Source: Treponema sp. (lineage in GTDB: Bacteria; Spirochaetota; Spirochaetia; Treponematales; Treponemataceae). Taken from it: a DNA stretch of 64,000 nucleotides. Positions 8,210 to 17,682 of this stretch are shown piece by piece. The position numbers and the translations under genes are program-made. The stretch lies in NCBI GenBank assembly GCA_024402505.1, contig JAKSTP010000001.1, forward strand, positions 62,001-126,000. The letters run 5' to 3'. The notes beneath the pieces are model-generated. The model saw only the letters and a program-made list of their open reading frames with translations, had not been told where the DNA came from and ran no database searches. Within the stretch, counting starts at the first letter, position 1, and every line of letters begins with the position of its first letter.

Positions 8210-10222
8210 TTGTATCTTCAGATTGTTCTAAATCTTCCACTGGATCAGCCTTTTACTTACAGATGGAATGAAAATCCCGACGCAAAAAAAGCCGCAAAAG
8301 AATTCCGCCCTCAGGTTGGCTGCCGTGCCGAAATTATGTTTGGAAACAAGCGGACTACAGGACTCATTGTAGAACTTTCCGAAGTCATTCCTGCCTCCTG
8401 CGAAGTTGGGGACGAAAAAATAAAAAACGTCAAAAAAATCCTTGATGAAACGCCACTTTTTACAACCGAACTTCTGGAAACTGCAAAATGGATCAGTCTT
8501 TATTACCTTTGTTCTTTTGGAGAAGCTGTTTTTTCAATGATTCCTTCAGGGCGAAAAGAATCCAGCGCCGGTGGTTTTTCTTTTGAAGATGAAATTGCCG
8601 ATTCTAAAAACAAGGTGCATCTTTCTGAAGAACAGGAAAAAGCCGTTGAAGCAGTTTTCAGCGCCGCAAAAGATTCTCCAAAAGCAAGTTTTCATTATCT
8701 TTACGGACCAACAGGAACCGGAAAAACTGAAGTATTTCTTTCTGTTGCAGAACGGGTTCTTGCAGAAGGAAAAGGCGTAATCTACCTGGTACCGGAAATT
8801 GGACTTACAGCCCAGGTGATGGAAAGCATTGTAAAGCGCTTTGGAAATACTGCAGCCATCCTCCATTCAGGACTTACACCAAGCCGCCGTCTTTCCGAAT
8901 GGCACCGCATCATGAAAAAAGAAGCCCGGGTTGTTGTTGGCGCCAGAAGTGCCGTTTTTGCCCCTGTACCAGATCTTGGACTTATTATTATTGATGAAGA
9001 GCATGACGGAAGCTACAAAAGTGATTCAACCCCCCGATATCACGGAAGACAGGTATCCATGCACCGCTGCCAGACCTTGAAGATTCCTCTTCTAATGGGA
9101 AGTGCAACTCCATCTGTTGAAGCCTGGTACGGCATGAAAACAAAAACCATTTTCTGCCACACACTAACAAAACGTCTTGCAGGTGGAACCATGCCAAAGA
9201 TAGGCTGCATAAATCTAAGACAGTTCCGTACTCAAGGCTGTATTTCTGAACCTCTGGAAAAAGAAATTGATAAAACCATTAAAGACGGAAAACAGACAAT
9301 CTTATTTTTGAACCGGCGGGGCTTCTCCCATTTTTTCAGCTGTACATCCTGCGGTTACGAAATTGTGTGTAAAAACTGTTCTGTTCCCATGACCTACCAC
9401 AAATCCGACAACCGTCTAAAATGCCACTACTGCGGCTGGTCTACCTACCCTGCATCCTCCTGTCCAAAATGCGGCTCAGTAGAAATTGGTTCCAGCGGTT
9501 TTGGAACTGAATTTATAGAAAACGAAACCCGTGCAAAATTTCCTCAGGCAAGAATCTTACGACTTGATACAGACAGTGTTTCATCTAAAGAAGAACTGGT
9601 TGAAAAACTTGAAAGCTTCCGCCAGGGTCAGTACGATATTCTCCTTGGCACCCAGATGGTAGCAAAAGGCCTGAATTTTCCAAAACTTTCCCTTGTTGGA
9701 GTTATTCTTGCAGACACAGGACTTCACATGCCGGACTTCCGTGCCGCAGAACGCACCTTTTCCCTTATAACCCAGGTGGCTGGAAGAGCCGGACGATATT
9801 TCCCGGATGGCAAGGTTCTTGTGCAGACATACAATCCCGGTCACGAAAGCATTGCTTTTGCTGTTTCAGGCCGGGTAAAAGATTTTTACGAACTGGAACT
9901 TTCTCAAAGATCGGTAATCGGATTTCCGCCTTTTTCAAGACTTGTACGGCTGGTGTTCAGAAGCGCAAATCAGGGGCTGGCTTACAAATGTGCCGAAGAT
10001 GCATCAAAAATCCTTGAACAGATGGCTCCAAAAGATGCAGAAATCATAGGCCCCGCAGAATGTCCTCTTTTAAAAATCAGCCAGAACTACCGCTACCAGA
10101 TTCTTTTAAAAGGTACATCGGTCATTCCCCTTCAGACCATGGCCCGAAAACTGCAAAAAGACTATACTCACAATCAGAACGTCTATATTGAATACGACGT
10201 TGATCCTGTAAGCCTTCTATAA
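8210..10222 (+). CDS. priA: primosomal protein N' (replication restart helicase)
   Basis: PriA, 670 residues, restarts stalled replication forks by unwinding and loading the replicative helicase. Domain order: 3'-end DNA-binding domain (about 1-105), helicase core with Walker A GPTGTGKT at 166-173 and DEEHD Walker B, then the two zinc sites in the CTSCGYEIVCKNC to CHYCGW to CPKC region, helicase lobe 2 with GTQMVAKGLNFP and QVAGRAGR, and a C-terminal domain. The start is TTG at 8210, 3 nt after the UDG stop, with a GGAG at 8199-8202 overlapping the end of UDG. The UDG-priA pairing suggests a repair/restart operon. Confidence 0.97.
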   Translation: MYLQIVLNLPLDQPFTYRWNENPDAKKAAKEFRPQVGCRAEIMFGNKRTTGLIVELSEVIPASCEVGDEKIKNVKKILDETPLFTTELLETAKWISLYYLCSFGEAVFSMIPSGRKESSAGGFSFEDEIADSKNKVHLSEEQEKAVEAVFSAAKDSPKASFHYLYGPTGTGKTEVFLSVAERVLAEGKGVIYLVPEIGLTAQVMESIVKRFGNTAAILHSGLTPSRRLSEWHRIMKKEARVVVGARSAVFAPVPDLGLIIIDEEHDGSYKSDSTPRYHGRQVSMHRCQTLKIPLLMGSATPSVEAWYGMKTKTIFCHTLTKRLAGGTMPKIGCINLRQFRTQGCISEPLEKEIDKTIKDGKQTILFLNRRGFSHFFSCTSCGYEIVCKNCSVPMTYHKSDNRLKCHYCGWSTYPASSCPKCGSVEIGSSGFGTEFIENETRAKFPQARILRLDTDSVSSKEELVEKLESFRQGQYDILLGTQMVAKGLNFPKLSLVGVILADTGLHMPDFRAAERTFSLITQVAGRAGRYFPDGKVLVQTYNPGHESIAFAVSGRVKDFYELELSQRSVIGFPPFSRLVRLVFRSANQGLAYKCAEDASKILEQMAPKDAEIIGPAECPLLKISQNYRYQILLKGTSVIPLQTMARKLQKDYTHNQNVYIEYDVDPVSLL

Positions 10223-10237
10223 TCTTCTTAAATTTTC

Positions 10238-11899
10238 CTAATCTTCCATAAGCTGGTCGTAGGTTACGCCGTATTTTATGGCAATGTCCATAGCGTAAGA
10301 CTGGCCTTCAGGTTTTGCCACTTTCACCTTAAATGAACGTACCCCGCCTTCAGAAACTACAATCATACTGGAAGCCTTTGAATCACCTTCCACTTCTCCG
10401 TTGATTTCATCAATATCGAAGGCAAGTTTATGCATGTGAGTATTGTAGATTGTGCGGCATCCTTTTGAAAGAATTGCTTTAACTGCACCTCGGGCAATAA
10501 AATACCCTTCCTCAAAGCTTGTGGTAGAAAAACTTTCGTTCAAAAGAAGAAGACTGTTTGCTGTGGCGGCTTTATAACTTTCCTTGAATCTTCTGGATTC
10601 TTCACCAAGGCGACCAAGCTCCATAGTCTTGTTTTCATCAGCAGGAAAATGAGTATGAATCTGGTCAACAGGACTGAATTCAAAACTGTCTGCAGGAACA
10701 AAAAGACCGGCCTGGGCAAACACAAAGGCAATACCTGTTGCAACAGTAATTGTAGTCTTTCCGCCCCGGTTGGCACCTGTTAGAATGTATGAACGGTGTT
10801 CAGAGTCAAAATCAAGGCTGTTGCCCACAATTTCATCAGGGGTAATCTTTTCTGTAAGTTTCAGATTGTAAAGTCCTTGTGCCTTAAGGCCCCGTAAATC
10901 TGATGGCATAACAACAGGCTTATTCATTACAAAACCTTTTGATTTAAGGCCTTCAATGTATTCTGCAAATTTTACATAAAAAAGAAGTTCCGGAAGAAGA
11001 TTGTTGATAATCACATTGATGCTCACAGCCGCATATTCTGAAAGTTTGTTTTTAAGGCGGCGGCATGTATCTCGAAGAACTCCTGATGCTACACGATCCA
11101 GGGAACGCACCACATCGGTAGTACCGTTTACAGGACGAATAAGACCGTTAAATTTAAAGAAAATTTCCTGATTCAAAAAACTGTCGGCCCAGTCAGTATC
11201 GCTTGAAAATTTATAGGAACCGTCCCAGTCAGCACCATCCTCTTCGTTTTTATATTTACAGGCATCAATCATGTTATGAAAGATTTTTGAGTTTTTGAAA
11301 GGTTTTTTATTAATGCTGTTTATGCCAATCTCCACAGGTTCCATCTTATTGTTCAGGTTGATTCCGATAGTAAGGCTTTTTATATCCGCTGCATCAAATT
11401 TAAGTTCCGCTATATCCTTTTTCATGGCGGCAAAATTTCCGTCAGCGTGAATCTTCTTTACGTAATCACGGATACTTACAAGGCCCCGGGATTTAATTTC
11501 CGTTGCGGAAAGACAATCTGCAATTTCCTCAACACACACAATGTAATCACCAAGGTCTCCAAGGCGATGTAAAAGCTGCCATATGCCTGCAGCATCACTT
11601 TCCCGGTTAAAACTTGAAAACTGCCGGATATAATCTACCTTTTTCAAAAGTTCCAGCATTCTTTTTCGAAGTTCAGGATTGTTATAAATATCTTCAAAAA
11701 CTTCCGTGCGATATTTTATAACTTCTTCGTTTTTTGTAAGGTGGGAAAGAATGTAAAGTGCCATATCCTGTTCACATTTTTCATCAGTAACAAGACGGCA
11801 AAGATCATCAAGGGAAAGGTCATGGACAGTATCCTGGGCCATTTCTATATATTCAGGATCAATCCCTTCCGGGCAAAGCAAGCTAATCGGTGATTTCAT
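10238..11899 (-). CDS. MutS-like ATPase lacking the mismatch-binding domain
   Basis: About 553 residues. The C-terminal part is a MutS domain V ATPase: Walker A GANRGGKTT at about 375-383, a Walker B-like LLLNESFSTTS and a downstream YNTHMH. The N-terminal 350 residues look like the helical core/lever region; the mismatch-recognition FxE domain of true MutS is absent. The family includes MutS2-like and other non-canonical members, and no Smr domain is seen, so canonical mismatch repair is unlikely and the role is unknown. ATG 11899 is preferred; GTG 11923 is possible but lies upstream of the predicted -10. A 13-bp perfect inverted repeat brackets the -10 and touches the start codon. Confidence 0.8.
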   Translation of the reverse strand: MKSPISLLCPEGIDPEYIEMAQDTVHDLSLDDLCRLVTDEKCEQDMALYILSHLTKNEEVIKYRTEVFEDIYNNPELRKRMLELLKKVDYIRQFSSFNRESDAAGIWQLLHRLGDLGDYIVCVEEIADCLSATEIKSRGLVSIRDYVKKIHADGNFAAMKKDIAELKFDAADIKSLTIGINLNNKMEPVEIGINSINKKPFKNSKIFHNMIDACKYKNEEDGADWDGSYKFSSDTDWADSFLNQEIFFKFNGLIRPVNGTTDVVRSLDRVASGVLRDTCRRLKNKLSEYAAVSINVIINNLLPELLFYVKFAEYIEGLKSKGFVMNKPVVMPSDLRGLKAQGLYNLKLTEKITPDEIVGNSLDFDSEHRSYILTGANRGGKTTITVATGIAFVFAQAGLFVPADSFEFSPVDQIHTHFPADENKTMELGRLGEESRRFKESYKAATANSLLLLNESFSTTSFEEGYFIARGAVKAILSKGCRTIYNTHMHKLAFDIDEINGEVEGDSKASSMIVVSEGGVRSFKVKVAKPEGQSYAMDIAIKYGVTYDQLMED

Positions 11900-11928
11900 T
11901 ATTTTATTATAATCTGAAATCACCGATT
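11885..11928. repeat. 13-bp perfect inverted repeat around the MutS-like gene promoter
   Basis: Arms AATCGGTGATTTC (11885-11897) and GAAATCACCGATT (11916-11928) are perfect complements separated by 18 nt. On the minus strand the loop holds TATAAT (11911-11906), and the downstream arm begins at the last base of the ATG. It could be an operator for a dimeric regulator or an mRNA hairpin. No U-run follows, so a classical terminator is unlikely. Confidence 0.85.
11900..11911 (-). promoter_or_regulatory. -10 box 6 nt before the MutS-like gene ATG
   Basis: TATAAT on the minus strand at 11911-11906, followed by 6 nt (AAAATA) and the ATG. The expected transcription start coincides with the ATG, giving a leaderless mRNA. 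No convincing -35 is seen at 16-18 nt. Confidence 0.5.
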
Positions 11929-11967
11929 TTGCATTTACTTTTAATGGCTAATTATGTTGATTTTGTC

Positions 11968-12906
11968 CTATTTAAGTTTTCTGAAGAGCTTTTTTACAAG
12001 TCCAAGTTTTCCAAAAGTAAGCCAGAAAAGGAAGGCTGCAAGAAGGACGCACAGTGTTCCCCCAATAAGGATGTAGAAAATCACCCAGAAATAACCTGCA
12101 CAGAAATCAATTATGTTCGAAACAAATTCACGGAACTGACTTTTTGTATCCGGCAGAATAAAGCCCGATTCATTGTAGTTATTTGGAAGATTTGCATTAA
12201 TGTAAATTTCCGAATAATCAATTTCTTTGGAAAGCCTGTTTATCTGTCCCTGAAGACTTTCTATCTCACTTGTACAGTTTTCAATCTTACTTTCCACCTG
12301 CATGATTTCACTTACATTCTTGGCCTCTTTAAGATAGCCCTGGAGTTTTTCAAGAAGAAGCCTTTTATTTTTAAGCCTTGTTTCAATATCGTAATACTGG
12401 TCGGTTACATCCCGGCTGGAAATATTCTTGTAAACAAGTTTTCCAAAACCGCCAGTCATTTCCATGGCTCTGTCAAAACTGCCTTCTGGAACATGAGCCC
12501 TTACATTAAGCCAGGTACTTCCTTCATCAGAAGATGAAATATAACCTCCCAGTTCCGAAACCCAGTTTTCAATCTGTTTTAGTGTTTCAGAAAGGCTTTC
12601 TACCTCAAGTCCTATGCTTCCGTTCCTGATGATCTTTTTAGTCCAGTCTTTGCCTTCTTCCGCAGCAGAAGAATCCCAAAGCTGCCCCGCTTCAAAATCA
12701 GCATCTTCGTAAACAACCTGATCGAATGACAGAGTTTTTGCTGCGGACTTTGCTGAATTTACCACTTCCCGTGTAGTTTTTTCTGCGTAATAATTTACTC
12801 CCTTTGAGCCGGAGCAGCCGTTGATACAGAACAGGAACACAATAATAACCTGGGCCATAAATCCTAGTCCTGCGTAAAATCCGATTTTCTTTTTATCAAG
12901 TGTCAT
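11968..12906 (-). CDS. DUF4349 family lipoprotein
   Basis: 312 residues. The N terminus has a hydrophobic segment ending in a loose spirochaetal lipobox (INGC), suggesting a lipoprotein. The central region (KIIRNGSIGLEVESL through the DQYYDIETRLKNK stretch) matches the DUF4349 pattern: a periplasmic alpha/beta domain with a coiled-coil insert at about 185-235. A strong transmembrane helix near 275-300 and a basic tail anchor the C terminus in the inner membrane. If both ends are anchored the protein would span the periplasm or loop back. A GAGG lies 7 nt before the ATG. It sits between queA and the MutS-like gene. DUF4349 proteins have no established function. Confidence 0.85.
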   Translation of the reverse strand: MTLDKKKIGFYAGLGFMAQVIIVFLFCINGCSGSKGVNYYAEKTTREVVNSAKSAAKTLSFDQVVYEDADFEAGQLWDSSAAEEGKDWTKKIIRNGSIGLEVESLSETLKQIENWVSELGGYISSSDEGSTWLNVRAHVPEGSFDRAMEMTGGFGKLVYKNISSRDVTDQYYDIETRLKNKRLLLEKLQGYLKEAKNVSEIMQVESKIENCTSEIESLQGQINRLSKEIDYSEIYINANLPNNYNESGFILPDTKSQFREFVSNIIDFCAGYFWVIFYILIGGTLCVLLAAFLFWLTFGKLGLVKKLFRKLK

Positions 12907-12972
12907 ATTAGTACCTCACTAAAAAAGAGATTTACTAAATGAACAAGAAAGGAGATTTAAGGTTACAAAAAA

Positions 12973-14013
12973 CTATTTAATCAGCATGCAGTCACCGTAA
13001 CTGAAGAAACGGTAACGGTTTTCAACAGCGTGTTTATAGGCATTCATGATGTTGTCTTTTCCGGCAAAAGCACTTACCAGCATAATGAGAGTACTTTCAG
13101 GTGTGTGGAAATTGGTAAACATCTGGTCTACTACCTTAAATTTATAGCCTGGATACATAAAGATGTGGGTTCCTCTGGTGCCCGGAATTACAGTTCCATC
13201 CTCTTCACTGGCACTTTCAAGGGTTCGCACACTAGTTGTTCCTACAGCAAGAATTGGGCGGCCTTCTTTTTTTGCTTTATTGATTTTGTCGGCCACTTCC
13301 TGAGTTACAGTGTAATATTCAGTGTGCATTTTGTGATCTTCGATATTGTCTTCACGGACTGGAAGGAAGGTTCCAAGTCCTACATGAAGGGTTACAAATT
13401 CCATTTCAATGCCCTTTGCCTTAAGGCGTTCCAGCATTTCAGGTGTAAAGTGAAGTCCTGCAGTTGGACAGGCGGCGCTTCCTATTTCACGGGAATAAAC
13501 GTTCTGGTAGCGTTCGCTGTCTTCTTCTGTGTCTTCTCGGCGGATATAAGGTGGAAGCGGAATATGTCCGTTTTTTTCAAACCAGGCTTCATCAATTACA
13601 AAATCAAATTGCAGGGCCCGGAATTCTGTTCCTTTATTTCCTTCAGCATCAATGATTTCACCAATAGAACCGTCCGGGAAACGGTATGTCATGCCAGGTT
13701 TCTGTTTTTTAGCATTTTTTACCATTACGTTCCAGACCCTGCATTCCTTGTCTATCTGATTAAGGAACATAAACTCAATTTCCCGGCCTGTACTTTCCTT
13801 GATTCCATACACACGGGCACGGCGTACACGGGAATTGTTAAAAATCATGAGGGTGTTTGGTTCAATAAGATCCGGGAGGTCGTCCATCATGTGATCTTCC
13901 ACCGAGCCGTCAATTCGTCCCAGTTTCATAAGTTTATCCTGACCACGTACTCCGCTTGGATGCTGTGCAATCAGTTCTTCTGGTAAATCAAAATAAAAAT
14001 CCTGGGTTCTCAT
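12973..14013 (-). CDS. queA: S-adenosylmethionine:tRNA ribosyltransferase-isomerase
   Basis: QueA, 346 residues, transfers and isomerises the ribose of SAM onto preQ1 at tRNA position 34 to make epoxyqueuosine. Family signatures include the opening [49 protein letters not shown] and [15 protein letters not shown]. The gene begins inside the end of ruvB (26-nt overlap) with AGGA 7 nt before the ATG, so translation is coupled. A ruvAB-queA order is seen in many bacteria. Tgt, the preceding enzyme, is encoded at 3.5-4.7 kb. Confidence 0.97.
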   Translation of the reverse strand: MRTQDFYFDLPEELIAQHPSGVRGQDKLMKLGRIDGSVEDHMMDDLPDLIEPNTLMIFNNSRVRRARVYGIKESTGREIEFMFLNQIDKECRVWNVMVKNAKKQKPGMTYRFPDGSIGEIIDAEGNKGTEFRALQFDFVIDEAWFEKNGHIPLPPYIRREDTEEDSERYQNVYSREIGSAACPTAGLHFTPEMLERLKAKGIEMEFVTLHVGLGTFLPVREDNIEDHKMHTEYYTVTQEVADKINKAKKEGRPILAVGTTSVRTLESASEEDGTVIPGTRGTHIFMYPGYKFKVVDQMFTNFHTPESTLIMLVSAFAGKDNIMNAYKHAVENRYRFFSYGDCMLIK

Positions 14014-15043
14014 CTGTATTTCCTGCTTTTAATCCTAAAAGTTCATATGCTTTTGGTGTGGCTACACGGCCTTTTGGTGTACGCTGCAAAAATCCGCACT
14101 GGATCAGGTAAGGTTCATAATAGTCTTCCAAAGTATCCAGGGATTCTCCCACGCTGATGGCAAGGGTTTCTGCCCCTACGGGACCACCGCCAAATTTCTC
14201 TATAATTGATTTAAGGATTTCACGGTCGTAGCGTTCAAGACCATACTGGTCAATTTCGAGACGACCCAATCCATTCATAACTATTTCTTTTGTAATGATG
14301 CCCTGTCCTTCAATCTGAGCAAAGTCTCTCATGCGGCGAAGAACACGGTTTGCAACACGAGGAGTTCCGCGGCTGCATGTGGCCATTAATAAAGCTGCAT
14401 CATCATTTACTGCCACTTCCAGAAGTTTTGCAGACCGCTTAATAATGAGGGCCAGTTCTTCCGGTGTGTAATATTCAAAACGCTGGATGATTCCAAAACG
14501 GCTTCGAAGAGGACTTGCAACTGTTCCAGCCTTTGTAGTAGCACCTACCAGAGTAAAACGGGGAATCGGAACACGAACCGTGCGGGCTGCAGCTCCCTGA
14601 CCAATAATCCAGTCCAATTCGTAATCTTCCATGGCAATGTAAAGCATTTCTTCGATAGTGTGCTTAAGGCGGTGGATTTCATCAATAAAGAAAACAGTTC
14701 CTTCGGTAATGGTTGAAAGAATACCTACAAGATCCTTTGGTTTTTCAAGGGCCGGAGCCGAAGTGACTTTAAATTCCACGCCCAGTTCATTGGCTGCAAT
14801 CTGAGCAAGAGTTGTTTTACCAAGACCCGGTGGTCCCATAAGGAAAAGATGATCCAAAGGTTCTCCTCGGCTTTTGGCAGCTTCAACAAAAACCTTAAGA
14901 TTCTTTTTTACATTTTCCTGTCCAAGAAATTCATTAAGGGTTTTAGGACGAAGGCTTACTCCGTTTTCTGTATCATTGTCGCTGAAAAATGGTGTGTCGG
15001 CCCGGACAATGTGCAGGTTTTCTGAATCTTCGATACTATTCAC
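13988..15043 (-). CDS. ruvB: Holliday junction branch migration ATPase RuvB
   Basis: RuvB, about 351 residues, the hexameric motor that drives branch migration with RuvA. Features: [10 protein letters not shown] at the start of the AAA+ domain, Walker [10 protein letters not shown], Walker B FIDEIHRL, sensor [10 protein letters not shown] with the arginine-finger region PLRSRFG, and the C-terminal winged helix ending [14 protein letters not shown] at 15046 and a GTG at 15043 are adjacent; GTG is chosen because GGGGG lies 6 nt before it. The start overlaps the end of ruvA by 8 nt. No ruvC is seen nearby. Confidence 0.97.
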   Translation of the reverse strand: MNSIEDSENLHIVRADTPFFSDNDTENGVSLRPKTLNEFLGQENVKKNLKVFVEAAKSRGEPLDHLFLMGPPGLGKTTLAQIAANELGVEFKVTSAPALEKPKDLVGILSTITEGTVFFIDEIHRLKHTIEEMLYIAMEDYELDWIIGQGAAARTVRVPIPRFTLVGATTKAGTVASPLRSRFGIIQRFEYYTPEELALIIKRSAKLLEVAVNDDAALLMATCSRGTPRVANRVLRRMRDFAQIEGQGIITKEIVMNGLGRLEIDQYGLERYDREILKSIIEKFGGGPVGAETLAISVGESLDTLEDYYEPYLIQCGFLQRTPKGRVATPKAYELLGLKAGNTDENPGFLF

Positions 15044-15662
15044 CAAGAGCCCCCGTCAATGCCTTTTTAAAGATTACATCTTCTTTCTGTGTCTGATTCA
15101 TTTTTGCAAAGGCTTCATCACCTTCCATGGAAGCAACAATATCTGCCACAAGCTTCTGTGTCTGGATTTTATCGTAACCCATTTCAACAAGTCCCTGAAC
15201 AACAACAGAGTATGCATCGTTTTTAGGATTTACGCTGATAGTTTTTGTATTTCCACCTGAAACGGTAAGTTTTCCTTTAAGTGCCAGAAGCATTTTTCCC
15301 GCAGTCTTTTTACCAACTCCAGGGATTTTTTCAAGCATTTCAAGATCGCCGTTTTCAAGAACAGTAGAAAGCCGTTCTGATGAAACTGCGCTCATAATCT
15401 TTACAGCACCCTTTGCTCCAATTCCATCAACCTTCAGAAGATCTAAAAAGAGCATTCGTTCTTCCGCGCTGGCAAACCCATACAAAGCCATGGCATTTTC
15501 CGTGTGCTGGAGCCAGGTGTAAATTCTTCCTTCCTGACCTACATTTGGAAGCATGTCCAGGTTTGAATCTGGAACACACAAATCCCATTCAATGCCATTG
15601 GTCTCAATAAAAACCTGTTTTGGAAATTTGCCGGTGATTACGCCGTAAAGTGAGTTAAACAT
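15036..15662 (-). CDS. ruvA: Holliday junction branch migration protein RuvA
   Basis: RuvA, 208 residues, tetrameric junction-binding partner of RuvB. The N-terminal OB domain begins [15 protein letters not shown]; the helix-hairpin-helix region contains [16 protein letters not shown] and [16 protein letters not shown]; the C-terminal domain that contacts RuvB closes the protein after a linker. It is the first gene of ruvA-ruvB-queA. No Shine-Dalgarno sequence precedes the ATG; instead a TAAAAT -10 lies 6 nt upstream, so the transcript is probably leaderless. Its promoter overlaps that of the divergent aromatic-amino-acid fusion gene. Confidence 0.97.
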   Translation of the reverse strand: MFNSLYGVITGKFPKQVFIETNGIEWDLCVPDSNLDMLPNVGQEGRIYTWLQHTENAMALYGFASAEERMLFLDLLKVDGIGAKGAVKIMSAVSSERLSTVLENGDLEMLEKIPGVGKKTAGKMLLALKGKLTVSGGNTKTISVNPKNDAYSVVVQGLVEMGYDKIQTQKLVADIVASMEGDEAFAKMNQTQKEDVIFKKALTGALGE

Positions 15663-15668
15663 GGCTCA

Positions 15669-15697
15669 ATTTTAGTTCATAATTGCTTTTTTTTCTA
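15669..15697 (-). promoter_or_regulatory. ruvA promoter (leaderless type)
   Basis: Minus-strand TAGAAA (-35, 15697-15692), 17-nt spacer, TAAAAT (-10, 15674-15669), then 6 nt to the ATG. It interleaves with the divergent promoter at 15683-15711. Confidence 0.55.
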
Positions 15698-15711
15698 CTA
15701 TTCACTAGAAT
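15683..15711 (+). promoter_or_regulatory. promoter of the DAHP synthase-prephenate dehydratase gene
   Basis: TTGCTT (15683-15688), 17-nt spacer, TAGAAT (15706-15711), then 9 nt to the ATG at 15721, predicting a leader of only about 2 nt. It physically overlaps the ruvA promoter, so the two may compete. Confidence 0.5.
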
Positions 15712-15720
15712 TCTTCCATT

Positions 15721-17679
15721 ATGGTTATTGTATTAAAGAAAGACATTACTTCCGAACAGAAAAACAAACTTACAGGACTTCTTGAAGAAAAACAGTTCAA
15801 GCTCAACGAAATCTGCGGTGCAGAAAAAACAATCATTGCCGCCGTTGGACGCCTTTCTGTTGATCTTAAGGACCTTGAACTTCAGGACGGAGTAGAAAGT
15901 GTCATTCCTATTTCAAAGCCTTACAAAATGGCAAGCCGTGAATTCAAAACGGAAGATACCATTGTAGAAGTACCAAATAACCGTAATCAGATTATCAAAG
16001 TTGGCGGAAAAAGGATTATTGCCATTGCAGGACCATGCGCCGTAGAAAGCCGTGAACAGATTATGTCCATTGCACAGAGCGTTCAGACCAGCGGAGCCGT
16101 AATGCTTCGTGGCGGTGCTTATAAACCTCGTACAAGCCCATACTCATTCCAGGGCCTTGGAGAAGAAGGACTTAAATACCTTAAAGAAGCCGGAGATAAA
16201 TACGGTCTTCCTGTAGTTACGGAAGTTGTTGCCACAGAAAACATCCCTGTAATGGAAAAATTCGGCATTGATGTTTATCAGGTTGGCGCCCGGAACATGC
16301 AGAATTTTGAACTTTTGAAAAGACTTGGAAAGCTTGGAAAACCGGTTATCCTTAAACGGGGACTTTCTGCCACTTTGGAAGAATGGCTTATGAGTGCCGA
16401 ATACCTTCTTTCTTCCGGAACAGAAAACATCATTCTTTGCGAACGGGGCATCAGAACTTACGAAAAAGCCACCCGAAACACCCTGGACCTTTCTGCAGTT
16501 CCTATTCTTCGAAGCATGACTCACCTTCCGGTTATTGTTGATCCAAGTCACGCCCTTGGTATCCGAGATAAAATTCCTCCAATGGCACTTGCTTCCATTG
16601 CTGCCGGTGCTGATGGTGTAATTGTTGAAGTTCACAATAACCCTAGCCGGGCCCTTTCCGACGGACCTCAGGCACTTCTTCCTGAACAGTTTGAAAAAGT
16701 AATGCGTGATATTGAAGCCATTTCTCCTGTAATGGGAAAAAGCGTTCCTCACATCCAGAGTGTAAAGGCTCCTGAAAAGGCTTCTGAAGGAACTTCCCGA
16801 AAAGAAAAAAATTCTGAAAAGATTAAATGTGCCTACTGTGGAAAACGTGGGGCCTATGCAGAACAGGCTATTGGCCGGTACTTTGACGGATCTGCCGAAG
16901 CAGTTTCCATGAATTCTTTCCGTGAAGCATTCCAGGCAGTTATTGACGGAAAAGTTGAATTTGCCATGATTCCAATTGAAAACTCACTTGCCGGTTCAGT
17001 TTACGATAATTACGACAATCTTACCCGCTTCCCTGACGTTACAATCAGCGGTGCTATCCACATGAGAATTCAGCACTCTCTTCTTGGAGTAAAAGGTGCC
17101 ACCATAGATGACATCAAAAAAGTATATTCCCATCCACAAGGCTTTCTCCAGTGTTCAAAACTGCTGGCAGATCACAGTTCCTGGGCTAAAATTGATGCCG
17201 CATCTACCGCAACAGCCGCTCAATTTGTTTCTGAAACTGGTGATAAGGAAAATGCCGCCATTGCAAGTATTGTAAACGCAGGATATTACAACATGGAAGT
17301 AATCCGGGAAAGCATTGAAGATGATCCAAGAGACTACACAAGATTCGTAATCATTTCAAATAAAAACCACAAAGATGCACTTCCTTCAGCAACCATGAGT
17401 CCTAACAAGGCAAGTTTCATGTTCTGTGTAAAAAATGAAGCCGGTGCACTCTGCGACTGTCTTGGAATTTTCCAGAAAAATGCCCTGAACCTTACCCGTC
17501 TTGAATCCAGACCAGTTTTTGGTGAACCATGGAAATACTGGTTCTATGTAGATGCCGAACTTAGCGAAAAAGAAAAGGACCGTGAAAGCTACATGACAGA
17601 TGTTCTTGATCAGTTAAAAGAGAAAGCCGAACAGATTCGTCTTCTTGGCGTTTACAGTGAAGAAAACCTGACTATCTAG
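15721..17679 (+). CDS. fused DAHP synthase / prephenate dehydratase with ACT domain
   Basis: 652 residues joining two enzymes of aromatic amino-acid synthesis. Residues 1-75 resemble the ferredoxin-like regulatory domain of type I-beta DAHP synthases; about 90-340 is the synthase itself (IAGPCAVESREQI, LRGGAYKPRTSPYSFQG, KRGLSATLEEW, DPSHALG). A short Lys/Glu linker leads to prephenate dehydratase at about 370-555 (GKRGAYAEQA, IPIENSLAGSV, catalytic DYTRF) and an ACT domain at about 565-640 with the phenylalanine-binding ESRP motif. The first pathway step and the phenylalanine-branch step are thus in one polypeptide, without chorismate mutase. Feedback by phenylalanine through the ACT domain is likely but inferred. 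Confidence 0.93.
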   Translation: MVIVLKKDITSEQKNKLTGLLEEKQFKLNEICGAEKTIIAAVGRLSVDLKDLELQDGVESVIPISKPYKMASREFKTEDTIVEVPNNRNQIIKVGGKRIIAIAGPCAVESREQIMSIAQSVQTSGAVMLRGGAYKPRTSPYSFQGLGEEGLKYLKEAGDKYGLPVVTEVVATENIPVMEKFGIDVYQVGARNMQNFELLKRLGKLGKPVILKRGLSATLEEWLMSAEYLLSSGTENIILCERGIRTYEKATRNTLDLSAVPILRSMTHLPVIVDPSHALGIRDKIPPMALASIAAGADGVIVEVHNNPSRALSDGPQALLPEQFEKVMRDIEAISPVMGKSVPHIQSVKAPEKASEGTSRKEKNSEKIKCAYCGKRGAYAEQAIGRYFDGSAEAVSMNSFREAFQAVIDGKVEFAMIPIENSLAGSVYDNYDNLTRFPDVTISGAIHMRIQHSLLGVKGATIDDIKKVYSHPQGFLQCSKLLADHSSWAKIDAASTATAAQFVSETGDKENAAIASIVNAGYYNMEVIRESIEDDPRDYTRFVIISNKNHKDALPSATMSPNKASFMFCVKNEAGALCDCLGIFQKNALNLTRLESRPVFGEPWKYWFYVDAELSEKEKDRESYMTDVLDQLKEKAEQIRLLGVYSEENLTI

Positions 17680-17682
17680 TGA

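Noticed and set aside
11890-12537. 215-codon plus-strand frame over the DUF4349 gene end
   Set aside because: It crosses the inverted repeat and the DUF4349 coding strand. No family resemblance and no promoter.
13030-13986. 318-codon frame antisense to queA
   Set aside because: queA matches its family end to end. The antisense product has no recognisable motif, and codon bias leaves few stops on that strand.
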